A stretch of DNA of 64,000 nt from Marinobacter sp. LV10R510-11A (GCF_900215155.1 NZ_LT907980.1:2914001-2978000); one strand, 5' to 3'. Positions 1-12,226 are shown, numbered from the stretch's first letter. Numbers and translations are program-made. The notes: generated by a model from the letters alone, not told the origin.

Positions 1-1
1 C

Positions 2-1360
2 ATTCTCGTTGCTGCCCTGACCTGGATCATACCTGCCGGCCAATACGACCGGGCGATGAACGAAGAAGTCGGGCGCGAGGTAGCCGTGCCTGGTACCTAC
101 CAGACCGTCGACCCCAACCCTCAAGGCTTTATGGACATTATGCTCGCGCCTACGGCCGGGTTCTATGATCCCGATAGCTATGTGGCCAACGCCATTGATG
201 TTGCCCTATTCGTGCTCTTCCTTGGCGGTTTCCTTGGGGTGATGAACGCCACGGGGGCAATTGATACTGGTATACGCAGCGCCATGCGCCATCTCAAAGG
301 CCATGAAATCTGGATGATACCAATCCTGATGACCCTGTTTGCCATCGGCGGAACAACCTATGGCATGGCCGAGGAGACCCTGGCTTTCTATGCCATTCTG
401 ATACCAGTAATGATGGCCGCGGGGTACGACGCCGTAACCGGGGTGGCTATTATTTTGATCGGAGCCGGTATCGGCGTACTGGGCTCCACCATCAACCCGT
501 TTGCCACAGTCATCGCCGCTAACGCGGCCGACATACCGTTTACTGACGGCATTGTCGTGCGCTTTATTCTGCTGATTGGCGGCCTGCTGATCTGTGCGGC
601 GTACGTTATGCGTTACGCACTGCGCGTAAAAGCAGATCCCTCCCGCTCTGTTGTCGCCAAACAGTGGGATGCTCACCGCCGGCTGTTCCTAGGCAAGCAT
701 GAGGATGAATTTCATGACTCCACACTCACCAGAACACAAATTATTGCCCTCCTGATCTTCGCCGCAACCTTCGTTGTCATGATCTGGGGCGTATCGTCAC
801 AGGGCTGGTGGATGGCCCGTATGGGCGCACTGTTTTTTGGCGCAGCCGTTGTGATCGGTATTGTTGCCCGTCTTGGCGAGAAAAAGCTCACCGGCAGCTT
901 TGTTGATGGCGCACGTGATCTCTTGGGTGTTGCGCTTGTTGTAGGCCTTGCACGGGGCATTGTGGTGATCATGGATCAAGGGATGATTGCCGATACCATT
1001 TTGCACAGCGCTGAAGCGTCTCTGGGCGGCCTGCCTGAATTGGCGTTTATCAACCTGATGTTCTGGATAGAGGTGGGCATGAGCTTCTTCGTACCCTCTT
1101 CATCCGGTTTGGCGGTTCTCTCCATGCCGATTCTGGCACCGCTTGCGGACTTCGCTAACGTGGGGCGTGATCTTGTCGTAACCGCTTACCAGTCTGCCAA
1201 CGGCCTGGTAAACCTGATCAACCCAACCTTTGCCGTAGTGGTTGGTGGGCTGGCGATTGGCCGTGTGTCCTACGATCGCTGGATCGCATTCATCTGGCCT
1301 TTGCTATTGATTCTTACCATTTTCATTTCGGTGGTTATCAGTGCAGCCGCACTGGTTTAA
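2..1360 (+). CDS. YfcC/DcuC-like carrier, 5' end outside the window
   Basis: An integral membrane carrier that looks like the YfcC family of the C4-dicarboxylate/arginine-ornithine type (DcuC-like, ion transporter superfamily). The frame is open from base 2, before the first internal ATG at 56, and encodes hydrophobic residues (a TWIIPAGQYDR stretch), so the true start lies upstream. About ten membrane segments are visible, with the typical GTTYGMAEE and GSTINPFATV stretches near the first third and NLINPTFAVV near the end. It lies 14 nt before arcA in the same direction, which suggests it moves arginine, ornithine or citrulline for the arginine deiminase pathway. The substrate is inferred from context only. 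Confidence 0.82.
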   Translation: MLVAALTWIIPAGQYDRAMNEEVGREVAVPGTYQTVDPNPQGFMDIMLAPTAGFYDPDSYVANAIDVALFVLFLGGFLGVMNATGAIDTGIRSAMRHLKGHEIWMIPILMTLFAIGGTTYGMAEETLAFYAILIPVMMAAGYDAVTGVAIILIGAGIGVLGSTINPFATVIAANAADIPFTDGIVVRFILLIGGLLICAAYVMRYALRVKADPSRSVVAKQWDAHRRLFLGKHEDEFHDSTLTRTQIIALLIFAATFVVMIWGVSSQGWWMARMGALFFGAAVVIGIVARLGEKKLTGSFVDGARDLLGVALVVGLARGIVVIMDQGMIADTILHSAEASLGGLPELAFINLMFWIEVGMSFFVPSSSGLAVLSMPILAPLADFANVGRDLVVTAYQSANGLVNLINPTFAVVVGGLAIGRVSYDRWIAFIWPLLLILTIFISVVISAAALV

Positions 1361-1374
1361 CGGAGGATTGAACC

Positions 1375-2604
1375 ATGTCTGAACACAAGCTTGGAGTACA
1401 TTCCGAAACCGGAACCCTGCGGCAGGTCATTGTCTGCCGCCCGGGGCTGGCACACCGGCGCCTGACGCCGACCAACTGCGATTCTCTGCTGTTTGACGAC
1501 GTGTTCTGGGTTAAACAGGCACAGAAAGATCACGATGTGTTTACCAGCGTGATGCGGGAGCGGGGGGTCGAAGTACTTGATGTTAACGAGTTGCTGGCCG
1601 AGACCTTGGACATTCCCGAAGCCCGCAAATGGATCCTGGATCACCGGATTACTTGGAACGATATTGGCGTAGGGATGATTTCGGACCTGCGCGCCTGGAT
1701 GGACGAGCTTCCGGGCAGCAAGCTTTCAGAACACCTGATTGGCGGCCTTGAGATAGGGGATCTGCCGTTTGATCCAACCGGACTTTTTGGCAACCACCTG
1801 GGGCACTACGGATTTGTGCTGCCGCCGCTGCCCAACTATCTGTTTACACGGGACAACAGCGCCTGGATTTACAGTGGCGTGACGCTTAATCCCATGTACT
1901 GGGCCGCTCGCAAACCCGAAACACTGTTGATGGCAGGTGTGTACCGTTTCCATCCGAAATTTGCCGGAAAAGTAGACGTACTCTGGGGTGACCCGACAAA
2001 AGAACATGGCCTTGCCACGCTCGAAGGCGGCGATGTAATGCCCGTGGGCAACGGCACCGTGCTTGTGGGTATGGGAGAACGCTCATCTCCACAAGCCGTC
2101 GGGCAACTGGCCAACACCCTGTTTGAAAAAGGCACAGCGGAGCGGGTGATTGCCTGTCAGATTCCGAAATCTCGTACCGCTATGCACCTAGACACAATCT
2201 TCACCTTCTGTGGCGGCAACGTGGTCACCGCTTTCAAAGAAGTCGCAGATGAAGTGGTCTGCTACGACCTGCGCGCCGGTGAGGGCAAGAAACACCTGAC
2301 TTTCCACCAGGATCCTCGGCCGATGTTTGACGTGGTTGCTGAAGTTCTCGGCTATAAATCTCTGGAGGTTGTTCCCACCGGTGGCGATAACCCGGCGGAG
2401 CGGGAGCGGGAGCAGTGGAACGATGGCAACAACGTGCTGGCGCTGAGCCCAGGCGTGGTCGTGGGTTATGACCGTAACGATGACACCAACGCGGCACTTA
2501 AAGCGGCGGGCATTGAAGTACTGGCCATTCCCGGTGCTGAACTTGGCCGTGGCCGAGGCGGCGGGCGCTGCATGAGCTGCCCTACGATTCGTGACCCCAT
2601 CTGA
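1375..2604 (+). CDS. arcA: arginine deiminase
   Basis: Hydrolyses arginine to citrulline and ammonia, the first step of the ADI pathway. The 409-residue length fits the family. Seen in order: [10 protein letters not shown] (about 157-166), EGGDVMP near 220, HLDT with the catalytic His near 271, and the C-terminal glycine-rich loop [11 protein letters not shown] with the likely nucleophile Cys at 399. It starts with ATG after a GGAGG-like site (CGGAGGATTGAACC). It is followed by arcB after 18 nt and so belongs to an arcDABC-like operon. No sign of decay. Confidence 0.96.
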   Translation: MSEHKLGVHSETGTLRQVIVCRPGLAHRRLTPTNCDSLLFDDVFWVKQAQKDHDVFTSVMRERGVEVLDVNELLAETLDIPEARKWILDHRITWNDIGVGMISDLRAWMDELPGSKLSEHLIGGLEIGDLPFDPTGLFGNHLGHYGFVLPPLPNYLFTRDNSAWIYSGVTLNPMYWAARKPETLLMAGVYRFHPKFAGKVDVLWGDPTKEHGLATLEGGDVMPVGNGTVLVGMGERSSPQAVGQLANTLFEKGTAERVIACQIPKSRTAMHLDTIFTFCGGNVVTAFKEVADEVVCYDLRAGEGKKHLTFHQDPRPMFDVVAEVLGYKSLEVVPTGGDNPAEREREQWNDGNNVLALSPGVVVGYDRNDDTNAALKAAGIEVLAIPGAELGRGRGGGRCMSCPTIRDPI

Positions 2605-2622
2605 CCGGAAAGGATAACGACC

Positions 2623-3624
2623 ATGGCTTTTAATCTGAAGAATCGTCACTTCCTGACCTTGCGGGATTTCTCCCCGCAGGAGATCAGTTTTCTGCTGAAA
2701 TTGTCCAAAGATCTGAAGGCGGCCAAATACGCTGGCACCGAGGTCCCGCAGCTAACCGGCAAGGAAATCGCTTTGATCTTCGAAAAGAACTCCACCCGGA
2801 CACGGGTGGGGTTCGAGGTAGCGGCTTATGACCAAGGCGCCCGAGTCACCTATCTCGGGCCTTCGGGCACCCATATCGGCCACAAGGAGTCGGTAAAGGA
2901 TACCGCCCGGGTGTTGGGCCGGGTTTACGATGCCATCGAGTATCGTGGTTTCGGTCAGAAAATTGTCGAGGAGTTGGCAGAGTATGCCGGCGTGCCGGTT
3001 TACAACGGCCTGACCGATGAGTTCCACCCCACGCAGATTCTCGCTGACTTTCTCACCATGCAGGAGCACGTGGAGAAGCCATTGCATCAGGTGGCCTATG
3101 CTTTCCTCGGCGATGCCGCCAACAACATGGGCGACAGCTTGCTGATCGGCGGTGCCAAAATGGGCATGGATGTGCGCCTGTGCGCACCCAAAGTCTGCTG
3201 GCCACACCAGTCGATACAAGATGAAGCCCAGGCGATTGCCCGGGAAACCGGTGCCCGTATAACCATTACCGAAGACTTGGATGCCGCTGTCGCCGGGGTA
3301 GATTTTATCTACACCGATGTTTGGGTATCCATGGGTGAGCCGAAAGAAAAGTGGGGTGACCGAATCAAGCTGTTAATGCCCTATCAGGTGAACGCGGCCG
3401 TGATGGAAAAAACCGGCAACCCCCGCGCCCGATTCATGCACTGCCTGCCGGCGTTCCACAATACCGACACCATCGTTGGCAAAGAAATTCAGGCAGAGTT
3501 CGGGATCAGTGCCATGGAGGTGACCGACGAGGTTTTCGAGAGCCCCGCGTCGATTGTTTTCGACCAGGCGGAAAACCGCATGCACACCATCAAAGCGGTA
3601 TTGGTAGCCACCCTTGGGGCCTGA
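2623..3624 (+). CDS. arcB: ornithine carbamoyltransferase (catabolic type by context)
   Basis: Converts citrulline and phosphate to ornithine and carbamoyl phosphate when run in the catabolic direction. The 333 residues carry the carbamoyl-phosphate site STRTRVGFE (about 57-65), HPTQILADF (about 135) and the ornithine loop HCLPAFH (about 273). The ATG is preceded by GGAAAGGA. Placement between arcA and arcC supports the catabolic assignment; sequence alone would also allow an anabolic argF. Confidence 0.95.
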   Translation: MAFNLKNRHFLTLRDFSPQEISFLLKLSKDLKAAKYAGTEVPQLTGKEIALIFEKNSTRTRVGFEVAAYDQGARVTYLGPSGTHIGHKESVKDTARVLGRVYDAIEYRGFGQKIVEELAEYAGVPVYNGLTDEFHPTQILADFLTMQEHVEKPLHQVAYAFLGDAANNMGDSLLIGGAKMGMDVRLCAPKVCWPHQSIQDEAQAIARETGARITITEDLDAAVAGVDFIYTDVWVSMGEPKEKWGDRIKLLMPYQVNAAVMEKTGNPRARFMHCLPAFHNTDTIVGKEIQAEFGISAMEVTDEVFESPASIVFDQAENRMHTIKAVLVATLGA

Positions 3625-3658
3625 TCCCGGCGCGAAATGCTGATAAAGGATGCACAGT

Positions 3659-4582
3659 ATGCTGATTGTTGCAGCTCTGGGCGGCAACGCCCTGTTGAAA
3701 CGCGGCGAGCCACTGACGGCTGAGGCCCAGCGCACCAACGTTCAAACCGCAGCAAAATCATTGGCTGAACTGGTGCGTGCTGGGCATCAGCTGGTGATTA
3801 CCCACGGCAACGGCCCTCAGGTAGGTCTGCTGGCACTACAGGGTGCCGCCTACAAACCTGAAGAGGCCTATCCGCTGGATGTGTTGGGCGCCGAAACTGG
3901 CGGCATGATTGGTTATATGATCGAGCAGGAAATGGAGAATGCTCTGGGCCATGATCGCCCGGTGGCAACTCTGCTCACACAGGTGGTTGTCGATCGAGAC
4001 GACCCAGCTTTCGCCAACCCGACCAAATTTATCGGCCCGGTTTACGATAAAGAAGAAGCAGAATCCCGGGCAGCGGCGGCCGGCTGGCATATCGCAGCCG
4101 ATGGCGACAAGTGGCGCAGAGTAGTGCCCTCGCCCGCTCCCAAAGAAATCCCTGATATGCGCGTGCTGAAATTGCTACTGGCTCAGGGTGTGGTTGTTAT
4201 CTGCACCGGTGGTGGTGGTATTCCGGTACTGCGCCGTAACGACGGCAGCATGACTGGCGTTGAGGCCGTCATCGACAAGGATGCCGCCAGCGCTTTGCTG
4301 GCACGGGAGTTGGGCGCGGATGCCCTCCTACTGCTGACCGACGTGGATGCGGTGTATCGCGACTTTGGCAAACCAGCGGCAGCCCCGGTTCGCACAGCCA
4401 CCCCGGAACAGGCAAGGACACTGGATGTGCCAGCCGGTTCCATGGGGCCGAAGGTGAAAGCAGCCTGCGATTTCGCGGAGGCTGGCGGCATCAGCGGCAT
4501 TGGCCGGCTGGAGGATGCTCTCGCTATTCTGGATGGCCATGCGGGGACGCTTATTACCAGAACAGCTGCTGAAAACTCATGA
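3659..4582 (+). CDS. arcC: carbamate kinase
   Basis: Transfers phosphate from carbamoyl phosphate to ADP and so makes the ATP of the arginine deiminase pathway. The N-terminus [17 protein letters not shown] and the later [16 protein letters not shown] and [10 protein letters not shown] blocks are family hallmarks. I prefer the ATG at 3659 to the one at 3650, because the AAAGGA site at 3645-3650 would overlap the earlier codon and because carbamate kinases normally start a few residues before the ALGGNAL strand. The 307-residue length is normal. Its stop lies 18 nt before atpD. Confidence 0.94.
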   Translation: MLIVAALGGNALLKRGEPLTAEAQRTNVQTAAKSLAELVRAGHQLVITHGNGPQVGLLALQGAAYKPEEAYPLDVLGAETGGMIGYMIEQEMENALGHDRPVATLLTQVVVDRDDPAFANPTKFIGPVYDKEEAESRAAAAGWHIAADGDKWRRVVPSPAPKEIPDMRVLKLLLAQGVVVICTGGGGIPVLRRNDGSMTGVEAVIDKDAASALLARELGADALLLLTDVDAVYRDFGKPAAAPVRTATPEQARTLDVPAGSMGPKVKAACDFAEAGGISGIGRLEDALAILDGHAGTLITRTAAENS

Positions 4583-6416
<1,834 letters not shown>

Positions 6417-6420
<4 letters not shown>

Positions 6421-6719
6421 GTACGAAAAACGACCGTTCTGCAGAAGACATCCGCCGCAGTGCTGAACGCATGAAGCGCGCGCGCACTGAGCCCGGGTTC
6501 AGCCCTCTGCGGGGGCTGGGCGCCTTCGGGATCATCGGCTGGTCCATCGCGGTGCCCACAGTGGGTGGCGCATTTCTGGGATTATGGCTGAACAAGGTGG
6601 TGCCACAGACCTTTTCCTGGCCCATTGCATTAATTCTGGGTGGCGTAGTCGTCGGGGGCATTATTGCTTGGAGCTGGATCGATAAAGAAGGCCCGAATCA
6701 GAAGGGAGACAAACGGTGA
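6417..6719 (+). CDS. atpQ: N-ATPase AtpQ (AtpI/AtpZ-like two-helix protein)
   Basis: A 100-residue protein with a charged N-terminus, two membrane helices (about 34-57 and 66-87) separated by NKVVPQTFSW, and a charged tail. This layout and its place between atpC and atpR match AtpQ of N-ATPase operons, an AtpI-like assembly protein. It overlaps both neighbours by 4 nt. Confidence 0.85.
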
Positions 6720-7030
6720 TAACAGTAGACTGGCAAGCGGTACTGCTGGGAGTTTCAGTGGGTTTGCCCTTCAGCGCCCTGTTCTTTGCGGGCCTGGCTT
6801 GGGGTATGCGACGCGCCCTGGGTTCTGACCGACCCGGGCTCTGGCTGATGGCCAGTTCTTTCTGCCGCATTGCGGTACTGCTGGCCGTTGGTTTTTGGGT
6901 AACCGCAAGCGCCGGGAGCAACTGGGCAGTGGCCGGCTACGGGCTGGCGTTTTTCCTAGCCCGGCTGATTGCCGTGCTCTGGGCCAGGGTGAGCAAAACA
7001 CCCGCCACCGCCAAACAAGAGGGCGCATAA
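6716..7030 (+). CDS. atpR: N-ATPase AtpR
   Basis: A 104-residue protein with three predicted membrane helices, found as AtpR in N-ATPase operons and thought to help c-ring assembly or ion handling. It uses a GTG start at 6716 that overlaps the atpQ stop (GTGA). The helix containing SSFCRIAVLL has a buried-looking Arg, as is usual for AtpR. The stop TAA shares its last A with the atpB start. Confidence 0.85.
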   Translation: MITVDWQAVLLGVSVGLPFSALFFAGLAWGMRRALGSDRPGLWLMASSFCRIAVLLAVGFWVTASAGSNWAVAGYGLAFFLARLIAVLWARVSKTPATAKQEGA

Positions 7031-7728
7031 TGCAACTTACCCCTGATGACATTATTGTTTTCACGCTTGCCGGCTGGGAGGTCAACGCCACCCTCGTCAA
7101 CACCTGGATCGTGATGGCACTGCTGGTGGGTATTTCCATGATGATTACCCGCAATCTACGGGCCGATGTGCCGCCCAATCGCTGGCGCACCGCTCTGGAA
7201 GTCATCGTAAAGCTGATTCAGGGCCAAATCGAAGAAGTTACCCGTAACTCCGCGCGCCACGTGATGTACTTTGCTGGTACCTTGTTTCTGTTCATTGCCT
7301 TATCAAACTTGATGCTGGTGATACCTGGGTTTTCGCCACCCACCTCTTCGTTATCCACCACGGTAGCCCTGGCCTTGTCTGTGTTGGTGGCTGTACCTGT
7401 ATTCGGAATTGCCAGCGGCGGTGTAGGCCGGTATCTCAAAACGTTTATTGAGCCTTCAGTTATTATGCTGCCGTTCAACATCATCGGTGAATTCTCACGG
7501 GGCATATCTCTGGCCATTCGGCTTTACGGCAACGTGATGAGTGGCGCCGTTATCGCAGCCATTTTGCTTACCGTCGCGCCGTTTTTCTTCCCGGTGATAA
7601 TGGACATGCTCGGATTACTAACCGGCATGATCCAAGCCTACATTTTCGCCATTCTCGCCACCGTTTACATCTCATCTGCTACAGCAGAGCCAGACCCTTC
7701 ATCACCACAGCACGAGGATAAGTCATGA
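7030..7728 (+). CDS. atpB: N-ATPase subunit a
   Basis: Membrane subunit a (232 residues), which forms the ion half-channels next to the c-ring. The start at 7030 is chosen because TAATG joins it to the atpR stop and because MQLTPDDIIVF fits the family start; the reading frame is open further upstream. The helix GISLAIRLYGNVMSG carries the essential Arg, and the last helices contain MIQAYIFAILATVYIS. It overlaps atpE by 4 nt. Confidence 0.93.
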   Translation: MQLTPDDIIVFTLAGWEVNATLVNTWIVMALLVGISMMITRNLRADVPPNRWRTALEVIVKLIQGQIEEVTRNSARHVMYFAGTLFLFIALSNLMLVIPGFSPPTSSLSTTVALALSVLVAVPVFGIASGGVGRYLKTFIEPSVIMLPFNIIGEFSRGISLAIRLYGNVMSGAVIAAILLTVAPFFFPVIMDMLGLLTGMIQAYIFAILATVYISSATAEPDPSSPQHEDKS

Positions 7729-7841
7729 CCGATCTTGCCATCATTGCGGCCATTTCGATTTTTACCGCCGGCTTTACCATCGCCATAGGTGCCATTGGCC
7801 CCGCTCTGGGCGAAGGACGGGCAGCCGCCGCAGGAGGCTAG
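7725..7841 (+). pseudogene. atpE: N-ATPase subunit c, truncated to one helix
   Basis: Only 38 codons remain. The first helix is intact and family-like, ending in GAIGPALGEGRA, where Glu30 corresponds to the helix-1 ion ligand of Na+-type c subunits. The loop and the whole second helix with its essential carboxylate are missing, and the frame ends in AAAGG and TAG just 8 nt before atpF. A normal c subunit has about 80-95 residues, so about 150 nt appear to be deleted. As it stands no c-ring could form from this gene. The start overlaps the atpB stop (ATGA). Confidence 0.9.
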
Positions 7842-7849
7842 AGCCAATC

Positions 7850-8620
7850 ATGTCCATTGACTGGATTACCGTTATCGCGCAGATCGCCAACTTCCTGGTG
7901 CTGGTTTGGCTGCTGAAACGCTTTCTCTACCGCCCAATCCTTGACGGTATTGATGCCCGCGAGGCTGAGATAACCCGCCGCATGGCCGAAGCCGGAGAGG
8001 CGGAAAAAAAGGCGCAGACGGCAGAAACGGAATTTCGCCAACAGCAAAAACAGCTGCTGTCAGATCAAGATTCGGCAATCGAACAGGCCCTGCAAGAATC
8101 AGAAAACCAGCGTGACTCTCTGCTGGCCGAAGCACGCACCAAGCTTGAGCAAGAGCAGAAAGACTGGCACAAACACCTTGAACGAGAGCGCCAGAAATTC
8201 ACGGCTCAGCTGCAGCGAGCCGGAGAAGAAACCCTGCTGGAACTCACTCGCAAAGCCCTGCGCGATCTCGCGGATGAATCGCTGGAAGAAGCTATTGTTC
8301 GCCACGTCAGCGCAAGACTGCGCCCGATTGCGAGCGAGCTTTCCGAAGCCGCAGGCGACAGCAAGGAGGCGGTAGCCACCACCCGCGATCCCTTACCGGA
8401 TGCGGCGCAGGCGCTGATGCAGGCAGATCTCAAAAGCCTGTTGCCAAGCATGACTCTGCACTTTGAAACCGACCCGCAGCAAGCGCCGGGGCTGGTTCTG
8501 CGTATTGGCGGCGCGCAAGTTGCCTGGACGGTCGACAGCTACACCGAAGAGTTTGATGCGCTGTTAAGCGAACGCATGGGTGCCGGTGCTTCCGGGCGAG
8601 TTCAGCCCGGTGATGCTTAA
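7850..8620 (+). CDS. atpF: N-ATPase subunit b (long form, b/delta-like)
   Basis: Peripheral stalk subunit of 256 residues. It has one N-terminal membrane helix (about 5-22, ending before RFLYRPILDGID), then a long charged coiled coil to about residue 130, and a C-terminal region that in N-ATPases is thought to replace the absent delta subunit. No atpH-like gene is present in the operon, in line with this. There is a 35-nt gap to atpA. Confidence 0.92.
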   Translation: MSIDWITVIAQIANFLVLVWLLKRFLYRPILDGIDAREAEITRRMAEAGEAEKKAQTAETEFRQQQKQLLSDQDSAIEQALQESENQRDSLLAEARTKLEQEQKDWHKHLERERQKFTAQLQRAGEETLLELTRKALRDLADESLEEAIVRHVSARLRPIASELSEAAGDSKEAVATTRDPLPDAAQALMQADLKSLLPSMTLHFETDPQQAPGLVLRIGGAQVAWTVDSYTEEFDALLSERMGAGASGRVQPGDA

Positions 8621-8655
8621 ACCCCGTTGTGCACAAAAAGGATAGATAAAACGCT

Positions 8656-10275
8656 ATGACCGACACCGATCACAGCGCTTCGGAAAAGCACTCTCAATCC
8701 CACTCTCAACCGCGCCCTCAATCCCACTCTGAGCTGCATTCTCCCGAGCAGTTTGATAGCTGGCGGGAAGCGCTGCTAGCGACGCCTACGCCCGCCCCGG
8801 TGCTGACCGAAGTTGGCAGGGTAACGGAAGTGGGCGACGGTGTTGCTGTTGTTACCGGCCTCGCCCGCGCATTGGCGGATGAGTTACTGATATTTGAATG
8901 CGGCGTGCGCGGCATAGTGCTAGATCTGGAGCCCGGCCGGCTTGGTGTCATCCTGCTTGGCCCCTCTGAACTCATAACCATGGGCGAGGATGTGCGGCGC
9001 ACACGTAAGGTGGTGAGTGTGCCCGTTGGCCCCGCACTGCTCGGGCGCGTGGTTGATGCCATGGGCCGCCCAAGAGACGGTCTAGGGCCTATCGTAGCAG
9101 TGGCCGAAACACCGATTGAAGCGGAAGCGCCGGGCGTTTTAAGCCGTTCGGCTATCTTTCGGCCACTGGCAACCGGTATCAAAGCCATCGATGCCGCTGT
9201 CCCCGTTGGCCTGGGCCAACGCGAGCTGATCATCGGCGATCGCCAGACAGGTAAAACCTCCATTGCTGTGGACACCATCCTCAATCAGTCGCGATCACAG
9301 GTTATCTGTATCTATTGCGCCATCGGACAGCGTGGTGATGCGGTCTCCCGGGTGATCGCTGCCGTGAAAAAAGGCAACATGCTGGCACGCAGCGTAATCA
9401 TGTCTGTTGGTGATGAAGAAACACCGGGGCTAGCCTACATCGCACCCTATGCCGCTATGGCCATGGCCGAGTACTTTTCAGATCAGGGCCGGGATGTGCT
9501 GATCATTTTTGACGACCTGACCCACCACGCTCGCTCCTACCGGGAACTGTCGCTGCTCTTACGCCGGCCCCCGGGACGTGAAGCCTTCCCCGGCGATATT
9601 TTCTACGTCCACGCCCGCTTGCTGGAGCGGGCCGGCCAGTTTACCCAGGAAGTCGGCGGTGGCTCGATTACCGCATTGCCGGTGGTAGAAACCCAGGCGG
9701 AGAACCTGTCGGCCTATATTCCCACCAACCTGATTTCCATTACCGATGGCCAGATTTACCTCTCGCCAAGGCTGGTACGCAAAAACCAGTTTCCTGCGGT
9801 TGATCTGGGGCTGTCGGTCTCTCGGGTAGGTGGCAAGGCCCAGAGCCGCGCCCTACGCGAAGTGGCTGGTAACTTGCGGGTTACCTTGTCGCAGTTTGAA
9901 GAGCTGGAGGACTTCGCGCGCTTTGGTACGCGGCTGGACGACACAACCCGCGCACGGCTAACCCGGGGCGCAGCCGTTCGCACAGCGTTGCGCCAAGCCG
10001 AACGTGACCCCATGCCGGCCGCTGAGCAACTGGCGGTTTTGATTGCCGCAATGGAAGGACTTTTCGATACCTTGTCTGAGCAGCAACTGACCGATGCCAT
10101 GGCACGTATCCGTGCCGCTGCCAGCAAACAATTGCAGTTCATTGACGAGCGCATCAGTGAAAACAAAGGGCTAAGCAAAGAAGACCGAGAACGGATTATC
10201 ACGACCGCTCGCAACGCGCTGCCTGCGAGCCGTTCACCCAGCGCAAACGAGGTCAGTAATGGCCCAGACGCTTGA
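8656..10275 (+). CDS. atpA: N-ATPase subunit alpha
   Basis: Non-catalytic nucleotide-binding subunit, 539 residues. The P-loop GDRQTGKT is at 194-201; [10 protein letters not shown] and the [17 protein letters not shown] block follow. The first 30 or so residues are a low-complexity His/Ser/Gln stretch built from repeated CACTCTCAATCC-like units, which is not part of the conserved fold. A GGATAGATAAAACGCT leader gives a reasonable ribosome site. It overlaps atpG by 17 nt. Confidence 0.95.
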   Translation: MTDTDHSASEKHSQSHSQPRPQSHSELHSPEQFDSWREALLATPTPAPVLTEVGRVTEVGDGVAVVTGLARALADELLIFECGVRGIVLDLEPGRLGVILLGPSELITMGEDVRRTRKVVSVPVGPALLGRVVDAMGRPRDGLGPIVAVAETPIEAEAPGVLSRSAIFRPLATGIKAIDAAVPVGLGQRELIIGDRQTGKTSIAVDTILNQSRSQVICIYCAIGQRGDAVSRVIAAVKKGNMLARSVIMSVGDEETPGLAYIAPYAAMAMAEYFSDQGRDVLIIFDDLTHHARSYRELSLLLRRPPGREAFPGDIFYVHARLLERAGQFTQEVGGGSITALPVVETQAENLSAYIPTNLISITDGQIYLSPRLVRKNQFPAVDLGLSVSRVGGKAQSRALREVAGNLRVTLSQFEELEDFARFGTRLDDTTRARLTRGAAVRTALRQAERDPMPAAEQLAVLIAAMEGLFDTLSEQQLTDAMARIRAAASKQLQFIDERISENKGLSKEDRERIITTARNALPASRSPSANEVSNGPDA

Positions 10276-11239
10276 GACCCTAACTCGCCACAGCGAAACG
10301 CTGACCAGCATTCGTGGCATTGTCCACACCATGAAAACCCTGTCGGCGATTAACGCGTCACCTTATGAACACGCTGCCCGATCAATCGAAGCCTATCACC
10401 AGACCATACTTCAGGGTTTCGCCGCCTTCGCTTACCGAACCGGCGGGATCGCCCTGCGCCAGGAGGACGCGCTGGAGCATCTGGTGATCGTGTTCGGCTC
10501 CGACCACGGTCTTTGTGGCAACTACAACGAGGTTCTCGCGGAGATCGTTAAGCAGCACGACCAAGCACCAACAAACGGCAAAAAACGCATGCTCTGCATT
10601 GGCGCGCAGATGAACGATGCCCTGGATGATCAGGGCCTGACGCCCGATGCTGTTCTGCTACCACCGGCGTCTGCCGAAGGCATCGGCCGCATTGCCGGCG
10701 ACATAGTTACCCGCATAGACAAATTCAGCCGGGGACAACCACTGTACCGCCTGGCCGTCACTCTGGCGTTCACCCAGCGTGGCGAACAGGGCCTGCGGGA
10801 ACCGGTGACACAAAGGCTTCTGCCACTGGAGCCTGCGTTGCTACAACGCTCAAAACACTGGAATTCCCGCTCGCTTCCGGATTACACCATGGAGGCGGAA
10901 GCCCTGCTGTCATCGCTGATTCGCAGCCATATCTTTGCCAGTGTTTTCCGCGCCTCCGCAGAAGCCATGGTCACTGAAAACTCGGCGCGTTTGGCCCTTA
11001 TGCAGCAGGCGGAGCAGTCCGTGGATGAGCGCATAGAAGATGTAAAAGGTGAGTTGAGATCGGTACGGCAAGACGAAATAACCAATGAACTGATGGATGT
11101 GATTATTGGTTTTGAGGCGTTGAAGAAGCCCAAAAAAAACCGCAGCCTTAAGACTGCGGTTCGGATGCGATTTCTATTCAACAATTACAATAGAAACTTC
11201 AGTTCATCCCAAGAGTTGAATCCATATTGCAACCCATGA
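10259..11239 (+). CDS. atpG: N-ATPase subunit gamma, with an abnormal C-terminal extension
   Basis: Central shaft subunit. The N-terminal helix ([17 protein letters not shown]), the [12 protein letters not shown] block (about 80) and the C-terminal helix ending [19 protein letters not shown] are typical. After FEALKKPK the frame runs through an A8 run, a strong hairpin and 41 nt of the convergent lipoprotein gene, adding about 35 residues with no family character. One extra A in the A8 run would end the protein at the TAA at 11149-11151, giving about 297 residues, close to the usual length. A base change, sequencing error or slippage at the A run is likely. Confidence 0.85.
   Translation: MAQTLETLTRHSETLTSIRGIVHTMKTLSAINASPYEHAARSIEAYHQTILQGFAAFAYRTGGIALRQEDALEHLVIVFGSDHGLCGNYNEVLAEIVKQHDQAPTNGKKRMLCIGAQMNDALDDQGLTPDAVLLPPASAEGIGRIAGDIVTRIDKFSRGQPLYRLAVTLAFTQRGEQGLREPVTQRLLPLEPALLQRSKHWNSRSLPDYTMEAEALLSSLIRSHIFASVFRASAEAMVTENSARLALMQQAEQSVDERIEDVKGELRSVRQDEITNELMDVIIGFEALKKPKKNRSLKTAVRMRFLFNNYNRNFSSSQELNPYCNP
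11131..11161 (-). terminator. rho-independent terminator for the minus-strand lipoprotein operon
   Basis: Arms AACCGCAG (11138-11145) and CTGCGGTT (11154-11161) are perfectly complementary. On the minus strand the hairpin is followed by eight T residues (the A run at 11132-11139), the classic intrinsic terminator. It lies 38 nt beyond the stop of the lipoprotein gene and inside the 3' end of the gamma reading frame. Confidence 0.85.
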
Positions 11240-12182
11240 ATGAGCAGCTGTGATCGACACGCACTTCATCACCGACGCGTACTTTTGAAATCACTTCATC
11301 GTCTACAACCACAAAAGCCCCGCTGCGAACAACGGGATCGCCGATTCTACCTTCACCAACCGGATAGCGATCGCCATCGGCCGTTACGTTAATCAGGCGA
11401 ACATTCCCACCAGCCTTTGCACCCAGATCTGACGTCAAAGATGTCTTCAGTACAAATTTGCCTTCGGAGGTTTTATAACCTTCAAGAACGTAGCCGGTAG
11501 GGGAGAAGAAAGCCTTCAACTCTTCCTGAACTTCATAAACGGAATCTTTGGCTGCCGCACGAACCAAGTTACCGCCGTTAGCCGGGCAATTGGAGTTGCG
11601 CGTTTCCTCAGAGCTGCTCTCACTGCCCTGGCCACGAAATGATTTAACGCGCGTCAATTCTGGAACCGTGTAGACGTTTACGCTAATACTCACTTTGCCA
11701 GAATAGCTGCACTTGGGCGGGGTTGTGCGGCGTTTACCGTCATCGTCAGTCCAGCTACTGGCTTCAGTGAAGCTTGTACCGAAACTTGCCTGTGTCACCG
11801 TTGTTTTAATAGCATAGTCTGCAACTGGTGCACCTTTATAAGCTCCTGCTCCGCCCATTTCTGCCCTGAGCACTTCATCTTTTAGCTCTGCGGCCAGAGT
11901 GCGATCAACCAGTTCTGCACCCGCGTCGTTAAGATAACCGTCAATAGCAAAACGAATTGGCTCGCCTGCTTGGGCCTTGTCCGCTGTTCCCGAATTCGAA
12001 GTGTCGACATCGAAAATCACGACCTTACTGACATCTGCGCCACGCGGCGATGGGTTCGACGCGGAAACCGGCAAATCCATTATATCCGTCAGATGCTCTT
12101 GCTTAACAATTGGTGTTGAAGAGCAGCCTGCAGCCAACACACCAGCAATAACCACACTCAGCGTTAAAGTACTTCTCATCAT
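11199..12182 (-). CDS. outer-membrane lipoprotein of unknown family
   Basis: A 327-residue lipoprotein. A signal peptide with lipobox VLAAGC places the acylated Cys at about residue 20. I choose the ATG at 12182, which sits behind GGAGTTAGTTTC; the open frame extends to 12230 without a better site. The body has several Ser/Thr-rich beta-like stretches, a CSYSGKVSISVNVY segment and a pair of Cys near the end (CSFMGC). I do not recognise the family, although the layout recalls CsgG-operon accessory lipoproteins. It is the last gene of a five-gene operon and is followed by a strong terminator. Confidence 0.75.
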   Translation of the reverse strand: MMRSTLTLSVVIAGVLAAGCSSTPIVKQEHLTDIMDLPVSASNPSPRGADVSKVVIFDVDTSNSGTADKAQAGEPIRFAIDGYLNDAGAELVDRTLAAELKDEVLRAEMGGAGAYKGAPVADYAIKTTVTQASFGTSFTEASSWTDDDGKRRTTPPKCSYSGKVSISVNVYTVPELTRVKSFRGQGSESSSEETRNSNCPANGGNLVRAAAKDSVYEVQEELKAFFSPTGYVLEGYKTSEGKFVLKTSLTSDLGAKAGGNVRLINVTADGDRYPVGEGRIGDPVVRSGAFVVVDDEVISKVRVGDEVRVDHSCSFMGCNMDSTLGMN

Positions 12183-12226
12183 GAAACTAACTCCTTTTTT
12201 TAAAAACTTGAACACGGGCCCCGCAC

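Noticed and set aside
8718..9284. A long open frame antisense to atpA
   Set aside because: Rich in Ser, Arg, Pro and Thr, as expected for a shadow frame in a high-GC gene, with no motif.
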